Positions 29,963-37,995 of a DNA stretch of 64,000 nucleotides are shown one piece after another. This DNA comes from Micromonospora sp. NBC_00421 (GTDB lineage: Bacteria > Actinomycetota > Actinomycetes > Mycobacteriales > Micromonosporaceae), in the NCBI RefSeq assembly GCF_036017915.1, contig NZ_CP107929.1, positions 3,476,001 to 3,540,000 of the forward strand, given 5' to 3'. A program made the translations under genes and the position numbers. How positions within the stretch are numbered: the first letter of the stretch is position 1; the number at the start of each line of letters is the position of its first letter. The notes under the pieces were generated by a model that was not told where the DNA came from, did no database searches, and was given only the letters and a program-made list of their open reading frames with translations.

Positions 29963-32578
29963 GTGATCCTGACCCGACGACGTCGGCGGCATCTCGCGGT
30001 ACTGGCAGCGACGACCCTGATCCTCACCGGAGCCGGTGCCGGCACGGCCCATGCCGAGGTCCCGCCGGACGCCCCCGAGCAGATCACCAACGGTGACTTC
30101 AGCGAGGGCGTCCCGCCCTGGTTCTCCTATGGCACCGGCCCGCTCGACGTCGTCGACGGCCGGCTCTGCGTCACCGTCCCCGCCGGGCTGGCCAATCCGT
30201 GGGACGCCGGCATCGGCCACGACGGGGTCCGGCTCAACGCCGGCGCGGAATACAAGCTGGGCTTCGACGTCTCGGCCACACCCGGCCTCACCGTCACCGC
30301 CGTGCTCCAGCTCGGCAGCGCCCCCTACACGTCGTACGCGACCGTCCCGGCCGTCGCCGCCCCGACGAGCAAGCGGGTGGAGCAGACCTTCACCGTCCCG
30401 GACGACAACCCCAACGCCCAGCTCGTCTTCCAGGTCGGCGGGGCCGCCGCCGAGCAGCGCCTCTGCCTGGACAACGTCTCGCTGCGCGGTGGCGAGGCCG
30501 CCCCGCCGTACGTGCCGGACACCGGGCCCCGGGTCCGGGTCAACCAGGTCGGCTACCTGCCCCACGGCCCGAAGAACGCCACGGTGGTGACCGAGTCGAC
30601 CGAGGCGCTTCCCTGGCAGCTCAAGTCGGCGGCCGGCACGGTCGTCGCCAGCGGCGCGAGCACCCCGCGCGGGGTCGACGCCGCCTCCGGGCAGAACGTG
30701 CAGACCGTCGACTTCTCGTCCTACCGCACGCCCGGCACCGGCTACACGCTCGTGGCCGACGGGGAGACCAGCCACCCGTTCGACATCTCCGGCGACCTCT
30801 ACGACCGGCTGCGCGCCGACTCGATGCAGTTCTTCTACGCCCAGCGCAGCGGCATCGAGATCGACGGTGACCTGATCGGCGAGGAGTACGCCCGCCCGGC
30901 CGGCCACCTCGGGGTCGCCCCCAACCAGGGTGACACCCAGGTGCCCTGCCAGCCCGGGGTCTGCGACTACTCGCTGGACGTGCGCGGCGGCTGGTACGAC
31001 GCGGGCGACCACGGCAAGTACGTGGTCAACGGTGGCATCGCCGCCTACCAGTTGCTGAGCGCCTTCGAGCGGACCAAGACCGCGGAGACCGCCGCCGGTG
31101 GCGCCGCGCTTGGTGATTCGACGCTGCGGGTGCCCGAGCGGGGCAACGCGGTGCCGGACATCCTCGACGAGGCCCGCTGGGAGATCGAGTTCCTGCTGCG
31201 GATGCAGGTGCCGGCCGGCAAGCCGCTGGCCGGAATGGTCCACCACAAGATCCACGACAAGGCGTGGACCGGCCTGCCGCTCGCCCCGCAGGACGACGCG
31301 CAGCCGCGTGAGCTGCACCCGCCGTCGACCGCCGCCACCCTCAACCTGGCCGCCGTCGCCGCCCAGTGCCAGCGCCTCTTCGCCCCGTACGACGCGGCGT
31401 TCGCCGCCCGCTGCGGCACCGCCGCGTCGACCGCGTACGCCGCCGCCAAGGCGCACCCGGCGGTCTACGCCGACCCGACCGACGGCACCGGCGGTGGGGC
31501 GTACGAGGACAGCAACGTCACCGACGAGTTCTACTGGGCCGCCGTCGAGCTGTACCTGACCACCGGCAAGAAGGCGTACCTGGACGACCTGACCGCCTCG
31601 CCCCACCACACCGGTGAGGTGTTCGCCGCGGGCGGCGCGTTCAGCTGGCAGAGCGTGGCAGTGGTGGGCCGGCTCGACCTGGCCACCGTGCCGAACGGCC
31701 TGCCGGCCGCCGACAAGGCCCGGGTCCGTGCCTCGGTGACCGCCGCCGCCGACAACTACCTGACCACCCTGCACGCCCAGGCGTACGGCCTGCCGGTGCC
31801 GGGTGAGGCGGCAAGTTACGTCTGGGGCAGCAACAGCAACGTCATCAACAACATGGTCGTGCTGGCCACCGCCTTCGACCTGACCCGGGACGCGAAGTAC
31901 CGGGACGGCACGGTGCAGGCGACCGACTACCTGCTCGGCCGCAACGCGCTGAACATGTCGTACGTGACCGGCTGGGGCGAGCAGAACGCGCGCAACCAGC
32001 ACAGCCGGATCTTCGGCCACCAGCTCAACCCGGCCATGCCGAACCCGCCGGCCGGCTCGCTCGCCGGCGGCCCGAACGCCGCCCTGCAGGACCCGTTCGT
32101 CGCCCAGCTGCTCAAGGGCTGCGCGCCGATGTTCTGCTACGTCGACGACATCAACTCGTACTCGACCAACGAGGTGGCGATCAACTGGAACTCGGCGCTG
32201 GCCTGGCTGGCGTCGTTCCTCGCCGACCAGGGTGACGCCAAGGCGGTGGCCCCGCGCACCTGCGCGGTCAGCTACCAGGTGCACGGCACCTGGCCGGACG
32301 GCTCCAACACCCAGGTCGTCGTCCGCAACACCGGCGACACCGCGATCGACGGCTGGACCCTGCGGTACGCCTACACCGGCGACCAGAAGGTCACCCAGGC
32401 GTGGACGGCCAAGGTGACCCAGTCCGGGGCCACCGTGACGGCGAAGAACGAGTCGTACAACGCGAAGATCGCGCCGGGCGGCAGCGTGACCTTCGGCCTG
32501 CTCGCCAGGACCGGCACGCTGGCCAACCCGGCGCCGGACCTGATCACCGTCAACGGCGCCGCCTGCACGGTGTCCTGA
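29963..32578 (+). CDS. secreted GH9 cellulase with CBM4/9 and CBM2 modules
   Basis: An 871-residue exported endo-glucanase. Parts in order: signal peptide (RRRRRHLAVLAATTLILTGAGAGTAHA), a CBM4/9-type module (about 35-170, ITNGDFSEGVPPWF), an Ig-like CelD_N domain (about 186-280, VRVNQVGYLPHGPKNATVV), a GH9 barrel (about 285-765) and a C-terminal cellulose-binding CBM2 (about 770-871, SYQVHGTWPDGSNTQVVVRNTGDTAIDGWTL). Catalytic features: GGWYDAGDHGKYV (Asp pair), ARNQHSRIFGHQ (signature His) and the acid region STNEVAINWNSALAW. It cleaves beta-1,4-glucan outside the cell. GTG 29963 follows AAAGGAATCCC. Regulated by the CebR-type operator upstream and ended by a double hairpin. Confidence 0.95.
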   Translation: MILTRRRRRHLAVLAATTLILTGAGAGTAHAEVPPDAPEQITNGDFSEGVPPWFSYGTGPLDVVDGRLCVTVPAGLANPWDAGIGHDGVRLNAGAEYKLGFDVSATPGLTVTAVLQLGSAPYTSYATVPAVAAPTSKRVEQTFTVPDDNPNAQLVFQVGGAAAEQRLCLDNVSLRGGEAAPPYVPDTGPRVRVNQVGYLPHGPKNATVVTESTEALPWQLKSAAGTVVASGASTPRGVDAASGQNVQTVDFSSYRTPGTGYTLVADGETSHPFDISGDLYDRLRADSMQFFYAQRSGIEIDGDLIGEEYARPAGHLGVAPNQGDTQVPCQPGVCDYSLDVRGGWYDAGDHGKYVVNGGIAAYQLLSAFERTKTAETAAGGAALGDSTLRVPERGNAVPDILDEARWEIEFLLRMQVPAGKPLAGMVHHKIHDKAWTGLPLAPQDDAQPRELHPPSTAATLNLAAVAAQCQRLFAPYDAAFAARCGTAASTAYAAAKAHPAVYADPTDGTGGGAYEDSNVTDEFYWAAVELYLTTGKKAYLDDLTASPHHTGEVFAAGGAFSWQSVAVVGRLDLATVPNGLPAADKARVRASVTAAADNYLTTLHAQAYGLPVPGEAASYVWGSNSNVINNMVVLATAFDLTRDAKYRDGTVQATDYLLGRNALNMSYVTGWGEQNARNQHSRIFGHQLNPAMPNPPAGSLAGGPNAALQDPFVAQLLKGCAPMFCYVDDINSYSTNEVAINWNSALAWLASFLADQGDAKAVAPRTCAVSYQVHGTWPDGSNTQVVVRNTGDTAIDGWTLRYAYTGDQKVTQAWTAKVTQSGATVTAKNESYNAKIAPGGSVTFGLLARTGTLANPAPDLITVNGAACTVS

Positions 32579-32610
32579 CCACGGTGTCCTGACCGACGTG
32601 TCGACCCTCG

Positions 32611-32676
32611 GGCCCCGGGCTGCAGCCCGGGGCCCGGGCGCGCCGGGCGGTCGTCCCCCGATCGCCCGGCGCGCCC
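32611..32676 (+). terminator. double hairpin terminator after the cellulase gene
   Basis: Two adjacent stems: GGCCCCGGGC-TGCA-GCCCGGGGCC (32611-32634) and GGGCGCGCCGGGCG with its perfect complement (32636-32676, 14-base arms, 13-base loop), 33 bases after the cellulase stop. Confidence 0.8.
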
Positions 32677-32847
32677 GCTCCTCTTCCCCGCCCACCGCGA
32701 CCGCAGCGCCCACCCGGCGCGTCCCACCCGCACACCCCGCCCCCGGCCCGGCCGTCACACCCACCCGGCGCGTCCCACCCGACCGCCCGGTAGAGCCCGC
32801 CCGACCGCCCGACATGTCCCGCCCGGCCACCATTGGAGACGAGTTGC

Positions 32848-33258
32848 ATGCCCGAGCTGACCACGATCTCCGACGCCGAACGTCGGCGCATCGTCTGCGA
32901 GTTCGTCGACGAAACCGTCGGCGACGCCCGCCCCGAGGTCGTGGCGATGGTCCGCGACCTCACCCACCGGGCCCGCGACACCGTCGAACTGGCCCGCGCC
33001 GCCGGGATCACACCGGAGTCGGCCCGCGCCGGCCACGTGGTGACCGCGCTGGTAGCCGCGTACGGCGAGGTCTTCGACCGGGTCGATGACGCCGATTACC
33101 GCAGCGCGTTGCTGGCCCGCCTGGAGGTGGCGAACGACCCGCGGACCGAGCGGTACTTCCAGCTCCTCACGACGGTCAACGGCTGGACCCCACCCCCCAA
33201 CCTGACCCCCGTCCTGGACTGGTTGATCGCCGCCCTACGCCAACACCCCACCCCCTGA
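32848..33258 (+). CDS. hypothetical protein
   Basis: A 136-residue soluble, helical, acidic protein I do not recognise. It opens MPELTTISDAERRRIVCEFVDETVGD, has a helix with ARPEVVAMVRDLTHRARDTVEL, a middle GHVVTALVAAYGEVFDRVDDADYRSALLARLEV and ends YFQLLTTVNGWTPPPNLTPVLDWLIAALRQ. The layout resembles ligand-binding tails of MerR/TipA-like regulators, but no DNA-binding part is present, so no function is given. ATG 32848 has GGAGA eight bases upstream; a TTG at 32833 is less likely. It lies 270 bases after the cellulase gene, with a terminator between. Confidence 0.6.
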   Translation: MPELTTISDAERRRIVCEFVDETVGDARPEVVAMVRDLTHRARDTVELARAAGITPESARAGHVVTALVAAYGEVFDRVDDADYRSALLARLEVANDPRTERYFQLLTTVNGWTPPPNLTPVLDWLIAALRQHPTP

Positions 33259-33328
33259 TCCGCCCAGCCCCCTGCCCTCAGACTTCGATCCGCCCCGCAT
33301 GCTGCCTCACCCGCATGCGGCTTCACCC

Positions 33329-33411
33329 ACGCACTGACCCACCCACGCACTGACCCACCCGCGCACTGACCCACCCCGCACGCTGACCCACCCCGCACGC
33401 TGACCCACCCC
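33329..33411 (+). repeat. tandem repeats of about 16 bp
   Basis: About five units related to ACGCACTGACCCACCC, drifting to CGCACGCTGACCCACCC in the later copies. Confidence 0.65.
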
Positions 33412-33631
33412 CGCGCTCACTCCACTCGCCGACGTTCCTGCCCACCGGAGCCAAGGGGAGCTTTCCCGCCGTCTCCCCGTCGACAGCGGCTCCCCGGCGT
33501 CTCGGTCGGCGAGGCGGAACGGTGGCAGCCTGGCCGCCCCCGCCCAGCGCTGCAGACGACCCGGACCGCCACCTCACCCGGCGGGCCTGCCCTGGGTGCG
33601 CGCCTCGGGTCACTGCCGGGCTGAAGTCACT

Positions 33632-33739
33632 GCCGGGCACGAGGGCACCGCCAGGCACGAGGGCACCGCCAGGCACGAGGGCGACGCCAGGCACAAGGGC
33701 GACGCCAGGCACAAGGGCGACGCCAGGCACAAGGTCGCA
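33632..33739 (+). repeat. 18-bp tandem repeat, six copies
   Basis: Units start at 33632, 33650, 33668, 33686, 33704 and 33722 with consensus GCCAGGCACAAGGGCGAC; earlier copies have GAGG and CACC in place of AAGG and CGAC. The period is a multiple of three, so the repeat reads through in several frames, but no frame has a start and ribosome site that would make a credible protein. A candidate variable-number repeat. Confidence 0.8.
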
Positions 33740-33882
33740 TGGGCGTCGCTCGGCCGATCGGTGCGGTGCCGGCGACCACCACTCGCGCTCGCTGGCTCGG
33801 CTCGTCCGCCCACCCGCAACCCCGCCCACCGCATCCGCCCCGCAAACCGCGCCCACGGCCGCCATACAACGTCCCGGGACGT

Positions 33883-33920
33883 CTATGCCTGTCCGTCATA
33901 ATTATGACGGACAGGCATAG
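33883..33920. promoter_or_regulatory. perfect 38-bp AT-rich palindrome
   Basis: CTATGCCTGTCCGTCATAA is followed immediately by its complete reverse complement, giving 19-base arms and no loop. It is far richer in A+T than the region and sits in a gap of over 1 kb with no gene within 350 bases on either side. Binding site, cruciform, terminator or element end are all possible. Confidence 0.7.
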
Positions 33921-34090
33921 CAGTTAAAGGGAGGACATACCCACCCCCATCTCACTTAGGGTGAACACCCGCCAGCACCCAACCGCCAACCAGGACTACG
34001 GGTAGTCACCGAGTCGGACAGCCTGCAGACATTAGGAAGCCGCATACCCGGGCGATCGGGTGTATCGGCCGGACACCCAGGGCGAAAGCC

Positions 34091-34136
34091 GGGGCGGGGG
34101 CGGGGGCGGGGGCAGGGCGGGGGCGGGGGCAGGGCG
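34091..34136 (+). repeat. G-run tract with G-quadruplex potential
   Basis: Repeated GGGGGC and GGGCA units; on the + strand many runs of four or five G separated by one C. Possible quadruplex or slippage site. Confidence 0.5.
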
Positions 34137-34349
34137 AGCGGGAGCCGGACCATGGCTACAGCGCAGGCAAAGGCCGGCCGCCGCGAGTGGATCGGTCGGC
34201 GAGCCGGGCGAGCGGGAGCCGGGGCCGAAGGCCGAGGTTCGGGCGGGCATTCAGATCGGCGGCGGCATGTCGAGCCGAGCGCCCGCCTCAGGCACCGGAG
34301 CCGAGCGCCCGCCTCAGTACGGGAGGCGGGCGCCCGATCCGGGTGGCGC

Positions 34350-34949
34350 TCAGGCGGCGGGGCTGCCGCTGACCGCGACGGGAACGGCGGCGGGCCCGAC
34401 GACGGTCCCGCCGGTCCAGACGTAGCTGGTTCCGACGGGCGGGGCGGCGAGGGAGCCGGCGAAGAGGGCGTTGACCCGGGACGCCTCGGCGGCGCTGGGC
34501 TGGGCGTTGCGGCACGAGACCGGGGCGCTGCTGCCGGACATCAGGTCGGTGCACAGGCCGGTCCGGTTGTCCGGCAGGCCGAGGATGTGGCCGATCTCGT
34601 GGGTGGCGATCCGGGTCCGGTCGTATCCCTGGTCGACGGCCTGGGTGCCCATCCAGACCCGGCCGTTGCCCAGGCTGGTGGTCTGCGCCCGGGGCCAGCC
34701 GGTGTCGACGTAGATGGTGATGTTGCCCGGCGTGCGCGCGACCAGCCTGACGTTGGTCACCGAGCTGTTCCAGATCGTCGCGGCCTGGTCGAAGTTGGTG
34801 CGGAACTCCCCGGCCCGGCTCGCGTCGTAGTAGACGGTCCGCGCGGCGGCGGACGCGCCGGTGCCGGCCGCGGTGACCGCGCCGGTCGCCGCCAGCACCA
34901 GGGCCAGCAGGGTCCCGGCGGTACGCGAGAACTCTCGTCGTCGGAGCAT
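34350..34949 (-). CDS. snapalysin-family (M7) zinc metalloprotease
   Basis: A 199-residue secreted protease. A Sec signal peptide (RRREFSRTAGTLLALVLAATGAVTAA) is followed by TVYYDASRAGEFRTNFDQAATIWNSSVTNVRLV, typical of snapalysins. The zinc site is ATHEIGHILGLPDN, matching HExxHxxGxxD with Asp as third ligand. Two Cys (GLCTDLMSG and VSCRNAQ) form the family's disulfide. Length fits snapalysin with a short C-terminal tail rich in Val and Pro. It probably degrades milk-type or other proteins outside the cell. ATG 34949 follows GGGAGG by four bases; an in-frame ATG at 34961 is less well placed. Monocistronic. Confidence 0.93.
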   Translation of the reverse strand: MLRRREFSRTAGTLLALVLAATGAVTAAGTGASAAARTVYYDASRAGEFRTNFDQAATIWNSSVTNVRLVARTPGNITIYVDTGWPRAQTTSLGNGRVWMGTQAVDQGYDRTRIATHEIGHILGLPDNRTGLCTDLMSGSSAPVSCRNAQPSAAEASRVNALFAGSLAAPPVGTSYVWTGGTVVGPAAVPVAVSGSPAA

Positions 34950-35070
34950 CCGACCTCCCATCGATAGATGTTCACCGATGTTAGACCGTCGGCCGGTCCA
35001 GGGTCGAATAGCGGATCCGTCATACCGCCGCGACCGTCCGGTCAGCCGCCCCGCTCAGCCGCTCCCCGCC

Positions 35071-35328
35071 TCAGCCGATCTCCTCGTCGACGTAGCACCA
35101 GCGCCAGGACTCCCCCGGCTCGATCGAGCGCATCACCGGGTGCCCGCTCGACTCGAAGTGCTTCGTCGCGTGCTGGTACGGCGACGAGTCGCAACATCCC
35201 ACCTGCCCACACTCCAGGCAGGACCGCAGGTGAACCCAGTCGTCGTTGCCGACGGCGACGCACTCCGGGCAGACGTCGGTGACGGTCGGCTCGGCGGTCC
35301 CCGCCCCGGTCAGGTGCGCACAGCTCAT
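35071..35328 (-). CDS. UBP-type zinc finger protein
   Basis: An 85-residue zinc-binding protein of the UBP type: CAHL near the start, then CPECVAVGNDDWVHLRSCLECGQVGCCDSSPYQHATKHFESSGHPVMRSIEPGESWRWCYVDEEI. The Cys/His pattern (CxxC, CxxCGxxGCC, HxxxHxxxSGHP, and a late Cys) is the ubiquitin-binding zinc finger fold, which in bacteria is used for an unknown purpose. Its ATG overlaps the stop of the antiporter gene by one base (TGATG), so both are translated from the same message. Antiporter plus UBP finger is a pair I have seen in other actinomycetes. Role unknown. Confidence 0.9.
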   Translation of the reverse strand: MSCAHLTGAGTAEPTVTDVCPECVAVGNDDWVHLRSCLECGQVGCCDSSPYQHATKHFESSGHPVMRSIEPGESWRWCYVDEEIG

Positions 35329-36905
35329 CAGTCGGTCTCCCGTCGCAACAACGACTCCTCCAGGTCCAGGTCACGGTAGGCCCGCACCAGCACCTCCTCG
35401 GGAATCCGTCCCTCGTCGCGGGCGGCCCGGAAGACCTCCCGCTCGGCGTCGATCATCTCCTGCCGCAACCGACCGTACGCCTGGGACGGGGTCTCCCGGT
35501 CGGTGCCGCCGAGCCGTTCCCAGGCCAGATTGGTGCGGCTCTGCACCAGCCCGCGCAGCCGCTCCACCACGGCTGCGGGAGCGCCCTCGGCCAGTTCGTC
35601 CAGCCGCTCCCGGGCCGCCCGCCCCGCCTGCTGCTGCACCGTCGCGGCGGAGAGCGCGTCCTGCACCGGGTCGTCCGGGGGCAGTTTCAGCCGGCGGGCC
35701 AGCCAGGGCAGGGTCGCCCCCTGTCCGAGCAGGGTCGCCATGATCACCGCGAAGGCCAACCAGATGAACAGCGCCCGCTGGTAGGGCTGCTCTCCGGCCA
35801 GCGTCAACGGCAGACCGAGCGCGGCGGCCAAGGTCACCACCCCGCGCATCCCCGCCCACCCGATGACGATCGGGAACTGCACCGGTGGGGCCGGGTCACG
35901 CTGCCGCACCCGGGGCACCAGCCGGGCCAGATAGGTGGCCGGGAAGACCCAGACGAACCGGGTCAGAAAGACCGCCGCCAGCACCGCCGCGGTGATCCCC
36001 ACCAGCCGCTCGGTCGGCTCGTCGAGATCCCGCAGCACCTCGGGCAGTTGCAGGCCGACCAGCAGGAAGACCAACCCCTCCAACAGGAACTGGACCAGTC
36101 GCCAGAACGCGCCGGTCTGCAACCGGGAGGCGGCCGACAACAGCAGCGGCATCTTGTGGCCGATCCCCAGCCCGGTGACCACCACCGCCACCACCCCCGA
36201 GGCGTGGATCTCCTCGGCGGCGAAGACCACCGCGAACGGCACGATCAGCGACAGCGCATTGTCCAGCAACGGGTCGGTGGTCCGCTTGTGCAGGAACCCG
36301 AAGACCACCACGCCCAGCAGCCCGACCAGCACCCCGCCACCGGTGGCGACCACCACCTCCTGCGCGACGTACCCGAAGCTGACCGAGCCGGCGCTGGCGG
36401 TGGCCGCGACGATCGCCACCCGCAGCAGCACCAGCGCGGTGGCGTCGTTGACCAGGCTCTCCCCCTCCAGGATGGTCACCACCCGCCGGGGCAACCCCAC
36501 CCGCCGGGCCACCGCGGTGGCGGCGATCGCGTCGGGCGGCGCCACCACCGCGCCCAGCGCCACGCAGATCGCGTACGGCAGATCGGGCAGGAACAGGTGC
36601 ACCACCGTCCCCACCACGAAGGCCGTGAAGATCACCAGCCCCACCGCGAGCAGCAGGATCGGCCGCAGGTTGAGCCGGAACGCCGGTACCGAGGTGCCCA
36701 GGGCCGCCACGTACAGCAGCGGCGGCAGGATGCCCACCAGCACCAGGTCGGGATCGAGCCGGACGTGCGGGAAGCCCGGCACGAAGGAGAGCCCCAGGCC
36801 CAGCACCACCAGCAGGATCGGGGCGAGCAGACCCAGCTTGCGGGCCAGCGCGGCGCCGAAGGTCGCGATCGCCAGGAAGACCACGACCTCGAACAGAGCT
36901 TCCAT
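35328..36905 (-). CDS. CPA1 Na+/H+ antiporter
   Basis: A 525-residue sodium/proton antiporter. Hydrophobic helices fill residues 1-400, followed by a soluble C-terminal tail (about 415-525) rich in Arg, Glu and Ala. Key motifs are ALGAVVAPPDAIAATAVARRVGLPRRVVTILEGESLVNDATALVLLRVA (the ion-site Asp residues, PPDA and VNDATA) and GWAGMRGVVTLAAALGLPLTL near 350. The tail probably senses pH or binds a partner. It is translationally coupled (TGATG) to the UBP zinc finger gene downstream. Start ATG 36905 has no strong ribosome site. Confidence 0.92.
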   Translation of the reverse strand: MEALFEVVVFLAIATFGAALARKLGLLAPILLVVLGLGLSFVPGFPHVRLDPDLVLVGILPPLLYVAALGTSVPAFRLNLRPILLLAVGLVIFTAFVVGTVVHLFLPDLPYAICVALGAVVAPPDAIAATAVARRVGLPRRVVTILEGESLVNDATALVLLRVAIVAATASAGSVSFGYVAQEVVVATGGGVLVGLLGVVVFGFLHKRTTDPLLDNALSLIVPFAVVFAAEEIHASGVVAVVVTGLGIGHKMPLLLSAASRLQTGAFWRLVQFLLEGLVFLLVGLQLPEVLRDLDEPTERLVGITAAVLAAVFLTRFVWVFPATYLARLVPRVRQRDPAPPVQFPIVIGWAGMRGVVTLAAALGLPLTLAGEQPYQRALFIWLAFAVIMATLLGQGATLPWLARRLKLPPDDPVQDALSAATVQQQAGRAARERLDELAEGAPAAVVERLRGLVQSRTNLAWERLGGTDRETPSQAYGRLRQEMIDAEREVFRAARDEGRIPEEVLVRAYRDLDLEESLLRRETD

Positions 36906-36942
36906 GGGGTAGCAGCCTAGGCGTACGACCAGGCCGCCGTGA

Positions 36943-37908
36943 TCACCCGGCGGCGCGCAGCTTCGGCAGCACCTCCGCGCCGAACGTGTCGATGAAGGCG
37001 CGCTGCTCCTGCCCGACGTGGTGCAGGGCGATCTGGTCGACGCCCAGCGACAGGTACTCCTCCAGCCAGCCGACGTGCCGGCCCAGGTCGGCCGAGACGT
37101 TCACCACCTCGGTGACCTTCTCCATCGGCACCTGCTCGCTGACCGCGTCGAAGTGCTCGGCGGTGTCGAGGTCCCAGCAGACCGGCGGGGCGAAGACGTT
37201 GCTGCGCCACTGCTCGTACGCGATCGACTCCGCCTCGGCCTGCTCCGGCGCCCAGCTCACGTGCACCTGGAGGTGCACCGGCCCGCGCCCGCCGGCGTCC
37301 CGGTAGGCGTCGATCATCTCGCGCAGGTGCGCGGTCGGCGCGTTGACGGTGATCAGGCCGTCCGCCCACTCGGCGCACCAGCGGGCGGTGGCCACGCTGA
37401 CCGCCGCCCCGATCAGCGCCGGCGGTTCCTCCGGCCGGGTCCACAGCTTCGCCCGGTCCACCCGGACCAGCCCGTCGTGGCTGACCTCCTCGCCGGCCAG
37501 CAGTGCCCGGATCACCTCGACACACTCCCGCAGCCGGGCGGTACGCACGTCCTTACGCGGCCAGCCGTCCCCGGTGATGTGCTCGTTGCTCGCCTCGCCG
37601 GTGCCCAGCGCCGCCCAGAACCGGCCCGGGTACATCGCGCCGAGAGTGCCGATGGCCTGCGCGATGATCGCCGGGTGGTAGCGCTGGCCGGGGGCGTTGA
37701 CCACGCCGAACGGCAGCCCGGTGGCCTGGAGCGCGGCCCCCAGCCAGGACCAGGCGAACCCGGACTGCCCCTGCCGGGTGCTCCACGGCGAGAAGTGGTC
37801 CGACGACATCGCGGCGTCGAAGCCCGCGCGTTCGGCGTGCACCACCGCCTCCAGCAGGCGACTCGGATGGATCTGCTCGTGGGAGGCGTGGAAGCCGAAC
37901 ACCGTCAT
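36943..37908 (-). CDS. TIGR03885-type FMN-dependent LLM class oxidoreductase
   Basis: A 321-residue luciferase-like monooxygenase-family oxidoreductase. MTVFGFHASHEQIHPSRLLEAVVHAERAGFDAAMSSDHFSPWSTRQGQSGFAWSWLGAALQATGLPFGVVNAPGQRYHPAIIAQAIGTLGAMYPGRFWAALGTGEASNEHITG is the TIGR03885 subgroup signature: non-F420 flavin enzymes with SDHFSPW and GTGEASNEHI. It uses a reduced flavin; the substrate is unknown. ATG 37908 is preceded by GGAAGGAC. It precedes, on the same strand, nothing else, and follows the semialdehyde dehydrogenase gene by 87 bases, so a two-gene redox operon with 37996 is plausible. Confidence 0.9.
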   Translation of the reverse strand: MTVFGFHASHEQIHPSRLLEAVVHAERAGFDAAMSSDHFSPWSTRQGQSGFAWSWLGAALQATGLPFGVVNAPGQRYHPAIIAQAIGTLGAMYPGRFWAALGTGEASNEHITGDGWPRKDVRTARLRECVEVIRALLAGEEVSHDGLVRVDRAKLWTRPEEPPALIGAAVSVATARWCAEWADGLITVNAPTAHLREMIDAYRDAGGRGPVHLQVHVSWAPEQAEAESIAYEQWRSNVFAPPVCWDLDTAEHFDAVSEQVPMEKVTEVVNVSADLGRHVGWLEEYLSLGVDQIALHHVGQEQRAFIDTFGAEVLPKLRAAG

Positions 37909-37995
37909 GGCGTCCTTCCGTACCCATGACGGTGTCCGGTTAAAGCTCGGGGCCGCGCCCGCCACCCGGCGGGGTGGGCGGGCGGCGGCGGGCGG

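Larger units (their letters stand above)
33259..34349. other. 1.1-kb region without a convincing gene
   Basis: Rich in repeats rather than genes. It holds 16-18-base tandem repeats (33329-33411), an 18-base tandem repeat (33632-33739), a perfect 38-base palindrome (33883-33920) and a G-rich tract (34091-34136). Open frames here have Pro/Arg-rich repetitive products and no ribosome sites. GC content drops locally at 33900-34040. Confidence 0.55.

Noticed and set aside
29846..32833. A 995-codon minus-strand frame over the cellulase gene
   Set aside because: Antisense to GH9 with low-complexity composition; the plus strand has full domain evidence.
33632..33739. Possible CRISPR array
   Set aside because: Units are contiguous without spacers; it is a tandem repeat. 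The same applies to 12826 and 33329.
33522..33920. Pro/Thr/Arg-rich repeat protein read from the 18-bp repeat
   Set aside because: The frame has no ribosome site or signal peptide, and other frames over the repeat are equally open.
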